This document shows, one piece after another, positions 1-12,821 of a DNA stretch of 64,000 nucleotides. Source of the stretch: Cinnamomum chago (Eukaryota; Streptophyta; Magnoliopsida; Laurales; Lauraceae). Location: NCBI GenBank assembly GCA_038049695.1, contig CP142451.1:12708001-12772000 (forward strand), given 5' to 3'. How positions within the stretch are numbered: position 1 is the stretch's first letter; the number at the start of each line of letters is the position of its first letter. The position numbers and the translations under genes are program-made. The notes beneath the pieces were generated by a model. That model ran no database searches. It saw nothing but the letters and a program-made list of their open reading frames with translations, and had not been told where the DNA came from.

Positions 1-380
1 TTGATGAAGTTTACAGCAGCCTACAAATAAAGCTCTAGCGTCACCTCATTTGTATCTAAAGCATTGGCTGGCCACATAAATTTCTGCAAAGTAACCCTGT
101 TGTGGTTCAGTAAATTGGTAATCTCAAATTTTCATACTTTCCTCGACAGAAGCTGCCATCAAAATGTATCTTTAAATATCAAAGATAAGGCAAAAATTTT
201 ATTGAAGAGAAATTATTTATGAGAACATCATTAAAAAGGAAATTATTTACAGGTACACTGTATGATAAAGGAAGAAACACTCCATTAACTGAATTTGACT
301 CAGCTGTCACTGAGTCACCAGAAAACTCTACCGAGTCTCACCAAGTTGAGATCATTTTATCCTTGCATTCATTTATTCAT
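1..380. other. Non-coding left edge
   Basis: No convincing coding sequence, RNA gene or transposon end is seen here. The stretch is AT-rich and is probably intron or intergenic sequence upstream of the WDR11-like exons. Confidence 0.4.
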
Positions 381-960
381 GGGAAAATTTCAGAAAAGTA
401 TAAAACTTTTGGCTCATTTAAAAAAAAGTATAAAGGTTTTCCACATTTCTTTCAATCAAGTCCTCTCCATAAATTTTTTTTTGAAAAATGACAAGAATAC
501 CCTTATGACAAGTTTATATATATATATATAAATATATATATTTTCCTTCTTTTGTCTCCAAAACCAACCCAAATTTGAATTTATGGACCTCATTGATCAA
601 ATGTTGATGGGGTACCTGCTTTTAATTGTTCAATCTCCTAGGAGAATGCCAGAATTGGTCTTCTGGTTGTTTTCTCTTGGTCTTAGGGCACTTTTCTCTG
701 GATTCTCATATGACCAAGTGTTAATATAAATTAGATGATCATAGCCATTTAATTAAGCTCACTAATAGCTCGAGCTTTTGGTGTTACTGGTTATTAAAAG
801 TGGGCCCCTTTAGGTCATTTCTATTAAATGATTTATTAAAAATAAAATAAGGGTATTTTTTCATTTTTCAATTTTTTTATACTTTTTTGAAATTCTCAAA
901 TCTTCATGTATTTTTTTTTTAAAATGAGCTATAAGTTTTATACTATTTTGAAATTATCCT
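381..960. mobile_element. Mutator-type MITE (terminal inverted repeats, 9-bp TSD)
   Basis: The left end (starting GGGAAAATTTC) and the reverse complement of the right end (GGATAATTTC) pair over roughly 60 bp, including a shared GTATAAAACTT and GCTCATTT. The element is flanked by TTTATTCAT (372-380) and TTTATTTAT (961-969), a 9-bp TSD with one mismatch, as expected for Mutator-like elements. A diverged relative lies at about 12822-13330. No transposase is present. Confidence 0.7.
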
Positions 961-1805
961 TTTATTTATTTGTTTCTTTACTTGGGCGCCTCAAGAAATG
1001 GCTCAACTCAGCTGTCAAAGGTTGATTTGCTGAGTTCTCCAACCTTTTAGTTGTACATGGTTGAGAAACCTAAATATAGGAACTTTCTTCCGAGAATGGT
1101 CCTGATATACAGCTAATTCCCCATAAAGTGGAATCTGAACTGGCCTTATGGAGGTGCCTACTACCAGCTTGGAAAAATTTAGGATTCCAATGTTTGAATT
1201 TGACAAAATGGTAGGGAGAAACTCTTTGGTTCCTTAAATATCTTAGTTACTGTGAACAAATTAACCAGAATGGAGGTGAAATGCACTCTTATTGTGGGAA
1301 AATTACTTTTCACTGTTACAGTTGTTACAAGAAATGACATAATTAGCTGGTCTGTTTTTAAAATAACAGGGTTTTGTGATAATAAACCTTAATTTTAACT
1401 TTGCCATCACCAAGCTCTTTTGCAGGTTTCACAAATTCCAATTTTAATTATTATGAAAAATAACATAATTAGTTTGTTAATTTTTTTTATAAGAATGAGG
1501 TTTTTTGGGTTAATATGCCCTAATTTGAGCTTTGCTCTCACCAGTGTTTTTTATGAAGTTGGTGTGGAAAGATATTTACTTACCTGTTATGGACAATACA
1601 TCTTTGTGGTCACTTGCATAGCTAGATCTGCATATATCTAGCTTCATTAGGTGAATTATCCTTGGGCACATATGCATTCACACTTTGCTTCTATGTGATT
1701 ATATAAGAACTAGAGTTTATGTGTTACTGTTTGATCAGTTTATCTTTTTTTATTTTTTATTTTTATGACGGAAAGTGCTCTTTATGAAGTTTGCCACTGC
1801 TGCAG
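961..1805. other. Probable WDR11 intron sequence, nothing recognised
   Basis: This stretch precedes an exon that starts at a clear AG acceptor, so it is likely intron. I looked for the conserved plant WDR11 segment that should precede the exon and did not find it. Earlier exons must lie outside the window, or the locus is incomplete. Confidence 0.4.
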
Positions 1806-4540
1806 CTCCAAGATGCTGGATGCTGGACGGATGCGGCAACATTAGCTGCAACTCATTTGCAGGGATCAGATTATGCAAGGTGTGACCATTTTTTCCTATT
1901 TCAGAAGAGCAAGTCTAACATGCATTCTTTATTACTCATTTATTTTATTTGGAAGTCTATGTTTAGACCACAGTTCATGTCACTACATTTAGTCCTTTCC
2001 AATTTGGGAAACAAGAAGACTATTTCCTAACTTTGACACTATTTCGGTTTTGACCTGCCATAAGGGCTCTTGTTTTGGTAGCTGCTAGCCAGCATGTTGG
2101 CTGGCAATGAGAGTTTTCTTTTTGTGTTCCTTGTTAGTTACCACCTGCGCTTAGAGTGGCAACTGAGATGGATCTTTCAGCTTATTCTTTGTAGTGTACA
2201 CTTATTCTTTCTTTGGAAATATATGGACTTGACTTTCATAAAATAAAGGTATTTTAGATAATTTTATGAAGAGTAGAAATATTACGCATTGAGGGCAAAT
2301 AATCTTGAGCTATTTTCATTTCCATAAAAAAATGGAGTCTCATTGATAAATCAGGAGTAGGACATGCGTGTTTGTCTCCTTGCCTTCTGGAGTGTTCTGA
2401 CTCATTATTGTGATATTCACTAATGTGGCTCCTGGATATTTGCACTCAACTATCATCTCTCCCTAATTGTATATTTCCCGTTGTCAACCAAGAAAGCATT
2501 GTGTATCTATCTTGATATCTTCTGATTCAAACCGGCATGGTCATGTTCTGTAGCTTGAATGCAAGCATTAGGTTTACTTCTGTTGCAGAAATAGCATGCA
2601 ATTCACCAGCCAAACCAACTTGATTGGTTCCTTAGCTGTCCATGAAATGAGCCTGATCAGTTGATTACATTAATTTTTTACGGTGAGCAAGGTTCCACAG
2701 TAGTGCTAAGCAAGGCTGAAGGTCAAAATACAAAAGACAAATTTTGCTACCAAAATGCTTTAGATGATTTTGATGATGATGATTTCTGCTGCTTCTGCTG
2801 TTCTTCCACAGTGGCATGCACACTTGCATCCGCCATTATTCTCTATTGTAAGAGTAACTTGTGGGAATCATACCTCACCATGTAGCATATCCTGCTTCTA
2901 AAATTCTGTAATGTGGACATGGGGGTTCATGATTGGAGATCACATACCATTATTATGATATATGAGAAGACCCTCTGTGGATGGAAATGCCCCAGGAATC
3001 TCAGAATAGATCCTAATCCTTGGTCAATTGCCTAACATATTCCTTTTTTTAATCAGGTAACAAGAAACTTTTATTGAAAGAGAACTAGCTTACAAGAACT
3101 CCCACAAGGGAGAAGGGGTATAAAAGACTTATACCCCCAAAACAAAAGAACTACAAAACCACTTCCCTAGAAATTACTCTAGTAACCCCCTGCTTAGCTA
3201 ATGCATCCACAAACCCATTACCCGACCTAACAACATCACGGAAAGCGACAGATTAGAAGCAGCCAAAAACTTGATCTCATTTAAGGCAAATTGGTGCTTC
3301 CACAGCTTTCTTACATCGAGGCTTACCCAAGAAATAGCGTTGAAGGAATCTCTCTCCACAATCAATCTTCCTTGAAACGAGTGAGAAGATTCTCAAAGCC
3401 TCCAATATCACCAACGCCTCAGCTTGATTAAAATCCCTTAACAACCTTCCCCAAAACTTGATCTCGTTTAAGAAGATTCTCAAGCCTCCAAAACTTGATC
3501 TCGTTTAAGGCAAATTGGTGCTTCCACAGCTTTCTTACATCGAGGCTTACCCAAGCAATAGCGTTGAAGGAATCTCTCTCCACAATCAATCTTCCTTGAA
3601 ACGAGTGAGAAGATTCTCAAAGCCTCCAATATCACCAACGCCTCAGCTTGATTAAAATCCCTTAACAACCTTCCCCTTGTCATTAGGCAAAACCCCTCCA
3701 ATACCTGCGGTTCCAAGTTTAACCCACGCTGCACTGTCCACATTGAGTTTCAATAGCCTAACATGGTTGTTGCGAAAGGAATACCACATTCCAGAAAAGT
3801 GCATCAATGTATCGCTAGGATCTTCCAATTTTTGGGGGCATCCTCTGATCCACCATCCATTGGGGGGTTGCTGTGGATTGTCAACCTATGTTCTGTCCCC
3901 ATGAACTGAATTGGATCTCTCTGCAGACTAGACATATGGATGGAATGCCTTACTTCAGTTGTAATGATGTATGAGCCAGCTTTCAGCTTCTCCAGGGGGT
4001 AATATCTTTTGAGTTGTGCACCTCTATGCCTTTGATGTGAATAATCTGATCCTGCAGGGTGTTGCAGAGATGGGCCAATCACGTTCTGTACACTGAACAT
4101 AACATTTGGAGGTAACATGACCCTTCTGACAACTGCTAAGGTTTTTTTTCCTCTCTCTTTTAAATGGTAATTTCCTAATTTCCTGTAAGATTTCAATGTT
4201 GCCCTTCTTTTTCTGATTGACAACAACCAAACTATGCAGGGCTCTAATCTTGTATGTTGCAGCTGGTGCATTGCATGAAGCGCTTGGAGCACTTCGTGAT
4301 GCACAGCAGCCAGACACTGCAGCAATGTTTGTACTTGCATGCCATGAGATCTATGCAGATTTCATCTCTAAGACTGGGAATTCAGAGGCATCATCAATGC
4401 CTTCAAAAGGAGAGAAATACTTTGTCTTGCCTGGCATAAATTCAGAACATGAAGATGTCATTGCGGTTAATGAATATTTCGGGGAATACCAGCGTAAATT
4501 GGTACATATATGCATGGATGCGACCCCTATATTGGAGTGA
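1806..4540 (+). CDS. WDR11-like WD-repeat protein, last three exons
   Basis: Three exons can be joined without a gap: 1806-1879, 4058-4111 and 4240-4540. Both introns are GT-AG and both junctions split an Arg codon (AG|G). The product contains DAGCWTDAATLAATH, then VLQRWANHVLYTEHNIWR, then HEALGALRDAQQPDTAAMFV, and stops with TGA at 4538-4540. This is the alpha-helical C-terminus of plant WDR11-type proteins; the N-terminal WD40 propellers are upstream of the window. In animals WDR11 forms a vesicle-capture complex at the trans-Golgi; the plant role is less defined. The first visible intron is 2.2 kb and holds a LINE. All three exons are open and splice sites are canonical, so the gene looks functional at this end. 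Identification is by family recognition, not by alignment. Confidence 0.85.
3039..3755 (-). mobile_element. 5'-truncated LINE (RNase H-like 3' end)
   Basis: On the minus strand the sequence reads through a degraded RNase H-like domain (for example GIGGVLPNDKGKV, then NGFVDALAKQGVTR in another frame) into a LINE-type 3' tail with AATAAA and a short A run. It is flanked by a perfect 9-bp TSD, GCCTAACAT (3030-3038 and 3756-3764). It sits antisense within the first visible WDR11 intron. Frameshifts and stops show it is dead. Confidence 0.85.
3264..3676. repeat. Tandem duplication, period 224 bp, inside the LINE
   Basis: About 190 bp of the RNase H region occurs twice with only a couple of differences (copies near 3264-3452 and 3488-3676). 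A 35-bp partial third start lies between them. It arose after or during LINE insertion, because the outer TSDs are intact. Confidence 0.9.
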
Positions 4541-7500
4541 TGGGGTTTGCAAAGATAAGCTGGAAACATTTGCCATTAGATCAGAGCAGACCAGGGATGT
4601 GGTTGGTAGCATCTAGTCAACATTGAAGAGGCTACAATTCACTAATCCAACTTCAGGGGCTACTGTATCCTGTGAACAATTTAGGAGGAGTGCGACCACT
4701 TAAGGAACCATTTTTTTGCACAGAATTTCGTATCTACACTGGCTCCCTTCTTTCGAAACAGCTTGGTGATGATCTTCACCATGGATTTATTTGGAAGGAT
4801 GACACATTTTACAAGTGAGCCCAGCATTTTTTTTTTTCCTATTATTTGGGTTGCCAGTTGACTGATGCTGCTGAGTTGCCATCAGATAATTATGCACTGT
4901 GCATCAAGTACTTGTTATGATTCCAACAAATGATGATTCAGATGCAATTGTATCATAGGGCAACCTATCATTCTTCTCTTTTGTTGTAGAAAATTTTAAT
5001 TGAGGAAATCAATGATGTATATAGGATGAGCTGTTCCAAAACTTTTACTCGGAATTCAATTGTTCTTTAAAATTCAAGTAGTAAGAATTTTTTGTTTGTG
5101 TTAATAAACAACAGAAGTCAATGATAATAATGAAAAAATGCATTTTTTTGGGCTTATATTAATGATCTCTGCTATACGTCATATGTTTGGCTGCAAATGT
5201 TTTTTCTTAGAAAATAGATTTTCTGACTGGAATTCTGGAATCCCTAGTCATGGATTCCTTCGGGGGCATGGTTTTTCCTCAAAATGCAAGGGGTTGGCGA
5301 TTGTATGGGGAAAGAAATTGTACTTGTAAGAGCTTTATAAATGATACTTTGAACCCCTTAAATGGATGATTACAATATAATGCTTGTATTGATAGTTAGC
5401 TCATCTTAAATCCATATTAAGATCTTTCTGTAGTGATTAATACAGAGGTTTGTCAACCCTAATTCCTCAGGTTAGACCTTACAGTAATACAGGCTGGGCA
5501 AGTGATGTAAGTTGCTTCTTATTTGATTCAATCAAGGAGATCTAGAATGTCATGAAAAATAAAATAGGGGAATCAGTTGTCCATCTGGTACTGAAGAAGT
5601 GAAGTGTTGGATCTCCTCTTCTGGAAACCAATCTTACCCTTTTAGGAAGTAAGACATTTGCCAGCACATGAAGTTTGGTTAGATTTTTATTCTGGGTTAC
5701 ATGATTTGAGTATTTGTCTCATCTTCTTACACCCTAAAAATTAATTTCAATTTGGTGGTGGTTTCGGATCTGTGGACTTGTGTTACCATCTTTAAGTAAC
5801 TGATTGGTGCACGTATGATGTATCCAGACCATCCAAACATTTAGTCATGGCAGATGATCATATTCTGAAAAAGAAATGTACCAAACAGATAATAATACAA
5901 TATGAGGTCTATTGATACACACTTCCTTTCATGTACTTGCATCCTTCCCAATTTGATATTGATCTCTACATCATCCAATTTGGATTAATCACACACACAC
6001 AGAAAAAAAAAAAAAAAAAAAAAATACAGCAGATAACAGCCATTAGACTTTTGATCCTTTAAAAATTAGGGCTAAGCATATAATTATGATGTCATAATGA
6101 GGGCTGACCCTTCAATTATGATATAATTATGATGTCCAGCTGGTGGACATGGGCATAGTACTTTCAGCAATACATAGCTCATAGTAAAAGCTCAATAAAT
6201 AAACTGGCAGACTTGGTATATTTTACAGAGACCAAAGTGTCCCTTTTGACTTTTTTTATTTTTATTTTTATGGATTTGTAAAGTGTTCCTTTGACTTTTA
6301 ACAAGTCAGTTTTACGTGATATCATATAATTTAATTAGAATTTTGTTATATCAAAAAAAAAAAAAAAAAAATAGTGATACAAGTAATGTTTAGGGAACTT
6401 TCTCAACTTTCATCACCATCTATGGATTCCCATGGCTAATGGTGATTGTATAGGAAAAACCCAAAGTTCAATAAACTGGAGTTGGTATATAGTATAAATG
6501 ACACACACAATTAATAATTGGTACATGTAGGCAGGCCCCATCATAACATAGTGAGGGATGGATGCACATGAATATTTTTTAATATTATATATATTTAAAC
6601 AATTATTATATATATGATGAGTATTTTATATATCCGTTACTAGATATTTCTTCTTCCTCATCTTATCATCAAAGCAAGGGTGGTAAAATTTTGAGGCCTC
6701 GACCTTCCAAATTCCACATAGTTGGATTAAATCTAATGAATGCCAAAATTTGCTTTACTCTATCACTTGACGACACATGGATTTTTTGTGTATTTTAAAT
6801 CTCTGATTTCTAATAAAGCAAGTACATAACCTTTTTTTTTATTTTACTGGAGAGAGATTCAGATCCGGATCCATGCATATAGGATCCTGAAATTTGAAAT
6901 TTGGAACATCTTTCCATGTTTCGAACAGAGAATTCAGAGACAGGATGGTTGCATTTACATGTTAAAAGTATGTTTAGGTCTTAAGGTCTAAATAGCTTGA
7001 GTTAAATTTATATATGATAATTTACCCAGATTTAGTTTTATACCATTTAATTATCCCACTTGTACTTTTTTTAATTAAGAAAAAAAGAAAAATTGAAGCT
7101 CTTTTATCCAATCATAATAATATGCACTCTACATGTTATTTTAGATCTGGATCCGGAACTGTATCTATTTTTTTAAAGTTGATTTTGGATTCAAATACAT
7201 TATAAAGGTTTCGAGTCAGATTCGGATCTGGTAGTGAATCTATAAGAAAAGATTCAGGTATGACTCTATCATGATTCGGCCTTGTATTTGTTTGCATCCT
7301 TTCCGATGGGCGTAAAAAATTTGGACGAGTGTCAATTCCACCAAAGAATACCAAGTGTGAAGGCTTTTGTGGTCATGCCAGTTCCTAAGATCTTCGTCAT
7401 ATGTGCGCTCGTGGGATGAATTCTTCACCTGTGGGGATCAACAGACTCCCCTGCGTGAGTAAATGAATATAATGTCATTGGAGGGAGTCCTTCATGTGTG

Positions 7501-8855
7501 ATCAATCTAATGGTCAAACTACTGAAATCTTCTTCGAAGATTTGGATACAAGAAATATAATGAGCGGCAGAGCTCATGATCAACTTGGATTTTGAAAAGG
7601 TAGGGCCTAATATATTTGAGATATGCAGGGCTTGCGCCCGTGTCGGGATTGGGCCGGATATGGGCCCGTTCCAGCCCACCCTGGCCCCCCTAAAAATCAG
7701 GAATGTCAATAAGTTGAAGTTGAAGTCAAACAGGTTTAAACCTGACCCTTCTTTAGCCGGTTCAGTTTGAAAAACATTGGATCGAGACCTTCCAAGTTCG
7801 AACCGACGCTGCTAATCCAAATTAGGGTTCTTCTTTCTTTATGGTCGGAAAACACAATTACTTGTGTTTGAGTCATACCTGGAAAGATAAAGAATCCAAG
7901 GAATCTCACCAGGCGTTTTTGACCAAAGAATCTCTCATTGTTGGGTGACCTACCTTCATAAATCGTGTGAGACTCCTTATGGTAGAATATAACTACCACT
8001 CACTAAAGTACACGTGGGATTTTCTCCCCCACAATTTCCAAATCACTGGCCCTTCCATTTTTAAATCACACCAATTGGATGGTCTCATCTATTAAAAATA
8101 TCTCACCTTTTGATGATTTACAAATTCCCCGCAAAAGAGACAATTGTGTACACGGTTTTCTATGAAAAAAAAGTTTAATGCGCTACGGTTAAGTTCATAT
8201 TTATTGTGGCTGCTCTTCAGCCAGGAAAAATGAATAAAATTAATGAATAAAATCTTCAGCTATTCCTAGAAAAAGCATTTTTCTTGGAAGCACAGAGGAA
8301 TTTTTTCTTTTTATTATAGAAAATGAAAAACTTTTCAGAAATAGCTTACCACGGGTGTACACAAACATGCGCAGCACGGTTTGTTTGGCCAATTCACTAA
8401 TAATATAGAGTAAAGTAAAGCCTCATTTCATTAGATAAGAAAAAGACTAAATGTCATATCAAAATTTTAAATTTTTTACATATTTTAAGAAAAATAATAA
8501 AAAGAAAAATATTCTCATATCATTAAAAGACAAAATATTCATCTGCTTTTATCCAAAAAATTAGAAAGATTTTTTTATCGAGCCGCTAATTTTTTTTTTT
8601 GTAGGCCATGCGCAATCCATCATGGGACCCACACTTTAAATGATCTTAATCAACAACAACCAAACCAACCCACCGACAAAGAAAAACGCACCATTGGCCA
8701 TTATTTTGTTTCTTTGACCTTTCGCCATTTTCTCATTTGTCTTTTTCTCTTCTTCTTTGAACAGATCATTTGGATAAAGTTCGAAAGTTTGATATCAAAA
8801 TGAAAACAAATGGTTAAAATCAAAAGGCAAAAGAATAGGACAGCTAACAGCTTCC
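4541..8855. other. Intergenic, no gene recognised
   Basis: This stretch holds the 3' flank of the WDR11-like gene and the 3' flank of PDCT, which converge on it. It contains poly-A tracts near 6003 and 6352, which may be old retroposon tails, and short CA and TA repeats. Short open frames around 7014-7999 have no recognisable domain and show no coding bias. Confidence 0.5.
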
Positions 8856-10333
8856 TTAGCTTTTGTGTTGGACGGTTGTAATTGTATCATCTGCGGCAGT
8901 AGTTGTGTCATGTGAATTGGCTGCTTTGATGTAGCTTAGTTGAGATCTTTTCTTGCTCTCTTCATACTTTCCGGCGAGAGAATCGCACAAGATGCCTGCA
9001 CCCACACCGACTGCCAGATCAATGGTGTAATGGCCTCTGGTGGCCAGCAGCCTCACCATTTGAAGCACATTGAGGGTGTCAAAGATGAATGCCAGCCCAT
9101 GCCGGTGCTTGCGCCGCATGTCGATAGATGCAATCACCGACCCGCCGACGTGCCCGGAGAAGAAGAGGAAGAATGACACATTGCCCACCGGAAAATCTAC
9201 GCCGGATCCCAAGAACTCCTGCATGGACATACTCCTATTTCACTAACTTCTCTCTCAATACTTTTGCATTATCAATCAAAGTGTTTATTGGATGTGTCGG
9301 AATCTTGGGTGAATTCATTATGCATTTGGGATGGTGTTATTTTAATTTTTTAACCCAATCTTTGAAAATGATATTAAGAGGCAGATGGGGTGCCCCCCAA
9401 AGTTAATTATTAGAAAACCCCTGAAAAAGTTGTAGACTCCTTTTCGCAGTACCTGTTATCTAATGGTGGTTAGCGCCTTTAATTTAGTAGGTCATTTATT
9501 GTGAATGGCGGGGATTGAAAATCTCACATCATCTTCTTGTCGGACGCCCCGCAGGAATCCTTGCTAATGTAATTGTATTTAGAGTGGATTTTTATGGCCT
9601 AAATGTCAATAAATAATATAAAAATGTTAAATAAAAAGAGTGTCCCTTTCTACTCTGAAAACAAGTTGAATTGGGTGAATTGCATTAACAAGTAGGCCGA
9701 GTGATAGATACCTGAGGCAGTGGGAGTTGGGTGGCATAACCCAATATCCCTCTACATGTAAACATGAAGAGTGCAGCAATAGTAGCTCGTGGTCTGCCTT
9801 CTACGAGCCACGTCCACACTATATAGGTCGTCTGCATCCCCACAAACACCTGCAAACACAAGTACACACCCACCATGACGTCCATATATCTATCAATAAT
9901 CAATCCAACAACACCAATTCAAGAATCTTACAGTATTTAGAGCTGCAAAAATGGTGTTGAGGTCGGGCCTTCGCGCGAGAAGGCCTTGCAGACCCTGCGT
10001 AAGCTCGAACCCGATATCGAATGGAGGCGACGTTGGAGAGACCATAGAGAGAGTGTATTCCACCCCCATGAAGTAGAAGAGGGAGAGAGCGAAGACAAAT
10101 GGAATGGGATGGTCAATCAGGACATTGCCCGCGTCCTCCATGGTCCACTTCATGAAAGAAGCATTGGACAAGAAGGGGATATTGGACAAATACTCTCTCT
10201 TCTTCATCTCCTCCTCCCCTATGTCTTTATCCTGGCCGTTGATCAAGCGTTTGCTAGAGTCATCTGCTTCTTTTGTGGCCTTGCTATCTTCTTGGGTCTT
10301 GGAGGGATTTTGATGGTTATTGTTTCCCTCCAT
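8856..10333 (-). CDS. PDCT: Phosphatidylcholine:diacylglycerol cholinephosphotransferase
   Basis: The enzyme moves the phosphocholine head group between phosphatidylcholine and diacylglycerol in the ER membrane, linking acyl editing to oil synthesis. Three exons on the minus strand (10333-9932, 9849-9712, 9218-8856) splice in phase 0 at GT-AG sites and give 300 aa, close to Arabidopsis ROD1. The N-terminus (residues 1-60) is polar and variable. It is followed by membrane segments with FYFMGVEYTLSM, then VFVGMQTTYIVWTWLVEG, and a lipid-phosphatase-like catalytic region with FFSGHVGGS and TRGHYTIDLAVG, which carry the conserved His and Asp residues. The start codon has A at -3 and G at +4; the frame is open further upstream, but the conserved family length supports this ATG. 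No defect is visible. A MITE lies 220 bp upstream. Confidence 0.95.
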
Positions 10334-10551
10334 TGTCTTTTCTTTCTTTCTCTTCTTTGTTTCTTTGTGTGGTAGGATATTTGGATGTAGGGCGATGTAT
10401 AAAAGGGAAGAGGGCGGAGAAACCAAAACTCGTGGAATGGGATGGTGTTGTTTGGGGGCTGCTTGGGATCTGCTTTTCTTTGGAAAGATAACAAGGGAGG
10501 AGTTCAATTCAAAGTGAAAATCTTTGGATTTGAGGAAGAATCAGTATCTTA

Positions 10552-10560
10552 TTTATAAAA
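10552..10560 (-). promoter_or_regulatory. Candidate TATA box of PDCT, coincident with a MITE target site
   Basis: On the minus strand this reads TTTTATAAA followed by TAAG, a TATA-like sequence about 220 bp upstream of the PDCT start codon. The same nine bases are the gene-proximal TSD of the adjacent MITE. The transcription start is not known, so this is an inference from position and sequence only. Confidence 0.35.
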
Positions 10561-11058
10561 GGGAAATTTTCAAATAAGTCCTTAAGATTCTGTCTTATTT
10601 TAAAAAATGACATAAGTTTTAAAACTTTTTAAATTAGTTCCTAACTTTTCGATGAGGTTTTCAATTAAGGACATTCATCAATTTAAAGTTATTTTCCGGA
10701 AACTTTTTTTTTAAAATTTTTTTAAACTACACAAATTATCCTTCAATGAAATAAAACTCTCATTCACTTCCTTTATATTTTCTTCATTTTTTTCACTAGC
10801 AACCTTATAGTGATTGAGAAAAACTAGGCACTTCGGCTAAATATAGTGGCTGCCAGAACCATGTCATGGCTTTAAATGAAGGTACTCTGAGTATTTTTAA
10901 AAAATTGAGAGGAAATGCCCATAAAAATACTTTTAAATGACGAGATGTCCGTAATTGAAAACTTCATGAAAAACTTAAGAACTAATTTAGAAAGTTTTAA
11001 AACTTATGTCATTTTTAAAAATAAGACAAAAACCTAACACGTTATTTAAAAATTTTCC
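10561..11058. mobile_element. Mutator-type MITE in the PDCT promoter
   Basis: The element is 498 bp with terminal inverted repeats of about 110 bp (ends GGGAAATTTT and GGAAAATTTT). Both arms contain GACATAAGTTTTAAAACTTT. It is flanked by a perfect 9-bp TSD, TTTATAAAA (10552-10560 and 11059-11067). No coding capacity is present. Confidence 0.85.
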
Positions 11059-11067
11059 TTTATAAAA

Positions 11068-12821
11068 TATAGGAGGAGAGTGTAGTGCACGTAAAACATG
11101 GAAGCATCTAATACATGTGAATAAAATATGGTGAAAGGCGAGTGTCATGTGATCATTGCCCACTGAGAGTTGGGTAACTAGTAGTGGATTTATGCTGCTT
11201 ACATCTTAAATCTAAGTTGGGTTCTGAATTGGATGGTCTGGATTGGACTCTAGATGGCATACATGGATAGGGATGTCCATGGACCTTGATTAGTGATTAC
11301 CCTGTTATCAATGAATCCTACCCAAAAAAGGGAACATTGATGGTGGGCCATACTATGATTGGAGTCCCTATTACCTCGCACCTGCCTCATATCTGTGACT
11401 TGTTTAGGGTTGATGGTTTTTTTTAGTGGTTCAGATTTAAGGAGGATTTAGTGTCAGCACAGACGCATCCGAATTCTTCGAAAGTATCCCTCAAATTCGT
11501 AGCCAATTAGTTCCTGATTTGCTGTGACAGCCCTGCAATTTTATCAAAAGTAGTTCAAAATTGTGTGTGGTGGGGTGCACGTGCAAAATTGAAATGGAAA
11601 GGTCTCATCTTGGATAAGAGTATATGTAAATCTTTTACTGTGGCATTTGATTTACTAGTCATCTTGTAATTTTTTCTATAGATATCCAATCCAACAATGA
11701 GTAAAAGACTGGGATGAATGTCAGATTGGGTCTAATGCCAATTCATATAGGACTAGTGTGTTTGAAGGGGATAGATTGATCGGAGGTGGGTGCAAGTGTC
11801 AGCCACAGAGCTGTACATCCGCAGGTGAGAATTTGTGGTATAATGTAAGGGGGATATTCAAGCATACTGTATATATTTTATATGCAGTTTGGATCATGGA
11901 GCCCACTTAGATGCGACTATACAACTAGAGAGGAGGGAAGATTGAAAGGGCTCCTAATGTATAAGGGGGATCTAGAAGATCAGCCCTACTAGATTATCCT
12001 AATCCTTGATTAACAACTTTAAAGCTTGATGGCGTCCTAACTTTATATTTTCTTCAGAGTCAATCCAATGGTCAGTGAATGTTTATTAAGTGTAAAATTA
12101 GACTTGATGTCAAATCATCAGATGATAACACTATCAAAAGAGTCGTAAATCGCAATGATGAAAAGTGGGCCCAGGTGGGATCCACAATGCTGGACTGCAC
12201 TTGCCGGTGCATGTAGGGGGACATTTCCCGTAAGGTAAGATAGGAGGGTTTTTCTTTTTTTTTTTTTGATCAATCAACAGTGCACCATATTTATTTCTTT
12301 ATTTATTTTAATAGACTGGTTCTATTCTTTATTCATATCCCTGTTTTAATGGGCTGGATCCACCTTATCACCTGAATCAGATAAAAGGGATCATTTGACA
12401 GTACTTTGGCAATTTTAAAACAATGTCTGGTGGGATGCAAATAATTATTTGTCATGTGGATGGAACATAAGGTTTTTTTTTTATCTAAATCTGGGTTGTG
12501 TGAGACCGACTGAGAGTTTTCATGGAAAGGGTACAAGGTCAGTTACATCATCTGCAATGTGAAAATATATTATGTTTTTAAATATAAAAAATTGACATAT
12601 ATGAATTTGAATTCTCAGTCTCAGTCTCAGTTTCTCTTTCTGGAGCAAAGAAACATCAAACGGAAAACAGAAATCATGTATGGGGTGTATGAGAAATCAG
12701 ATGGCTAAGATTCTCTGATCTCTCTGGATCTAAGGTGGACAGGGTGTTGAACGGTTTGATTGACGTTCAATTCGGTTCAGATTTGGAAGAGAGAAGAAAT
12801 TGAGTTTATTGTTAATATGAG
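11068..12821. other. Intergenic, no gene recognised
   Basis: This is the distal upstream region of PDCT. I see no coding sequence, RNA gene or clear transposon boundary in it. A T-tract lies near 12250-12270 and A/T-rich stretches flank it. Confidence 0.4.

Noticed and set aside
219..531. Two overlapping open frames near the left edge
   Set aside because: They run through a MITE terminal repeat, are low complexity and have no domain.
3277..3743. Two similar open frames on the minus strand
   Set aside because: They are copies of one out-of-frame piece of a dead LINE RNase H, not a gene family.
3804..4340. 178-codon open frame on the minus strand
   Set aside because: It is antisense to two clear WDR11 exons and their intron, with no known domain.
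7136..7999. Cluster of 60-95 codon open frames
   Set aside because: No recognisable domains, no splice structure joining them, and frames on both strands overlap.
10396..10402. TATAAAA on the plus strand as a PDCT promoter
   Set aside because: It is in the wrong direction for PDCT and no plus-strand gene follows.
9986..10517. Plus-strand open frames over the PDCT first exon
   Set aside because: They are shadows of the PDCT exon and leader on the other strand.
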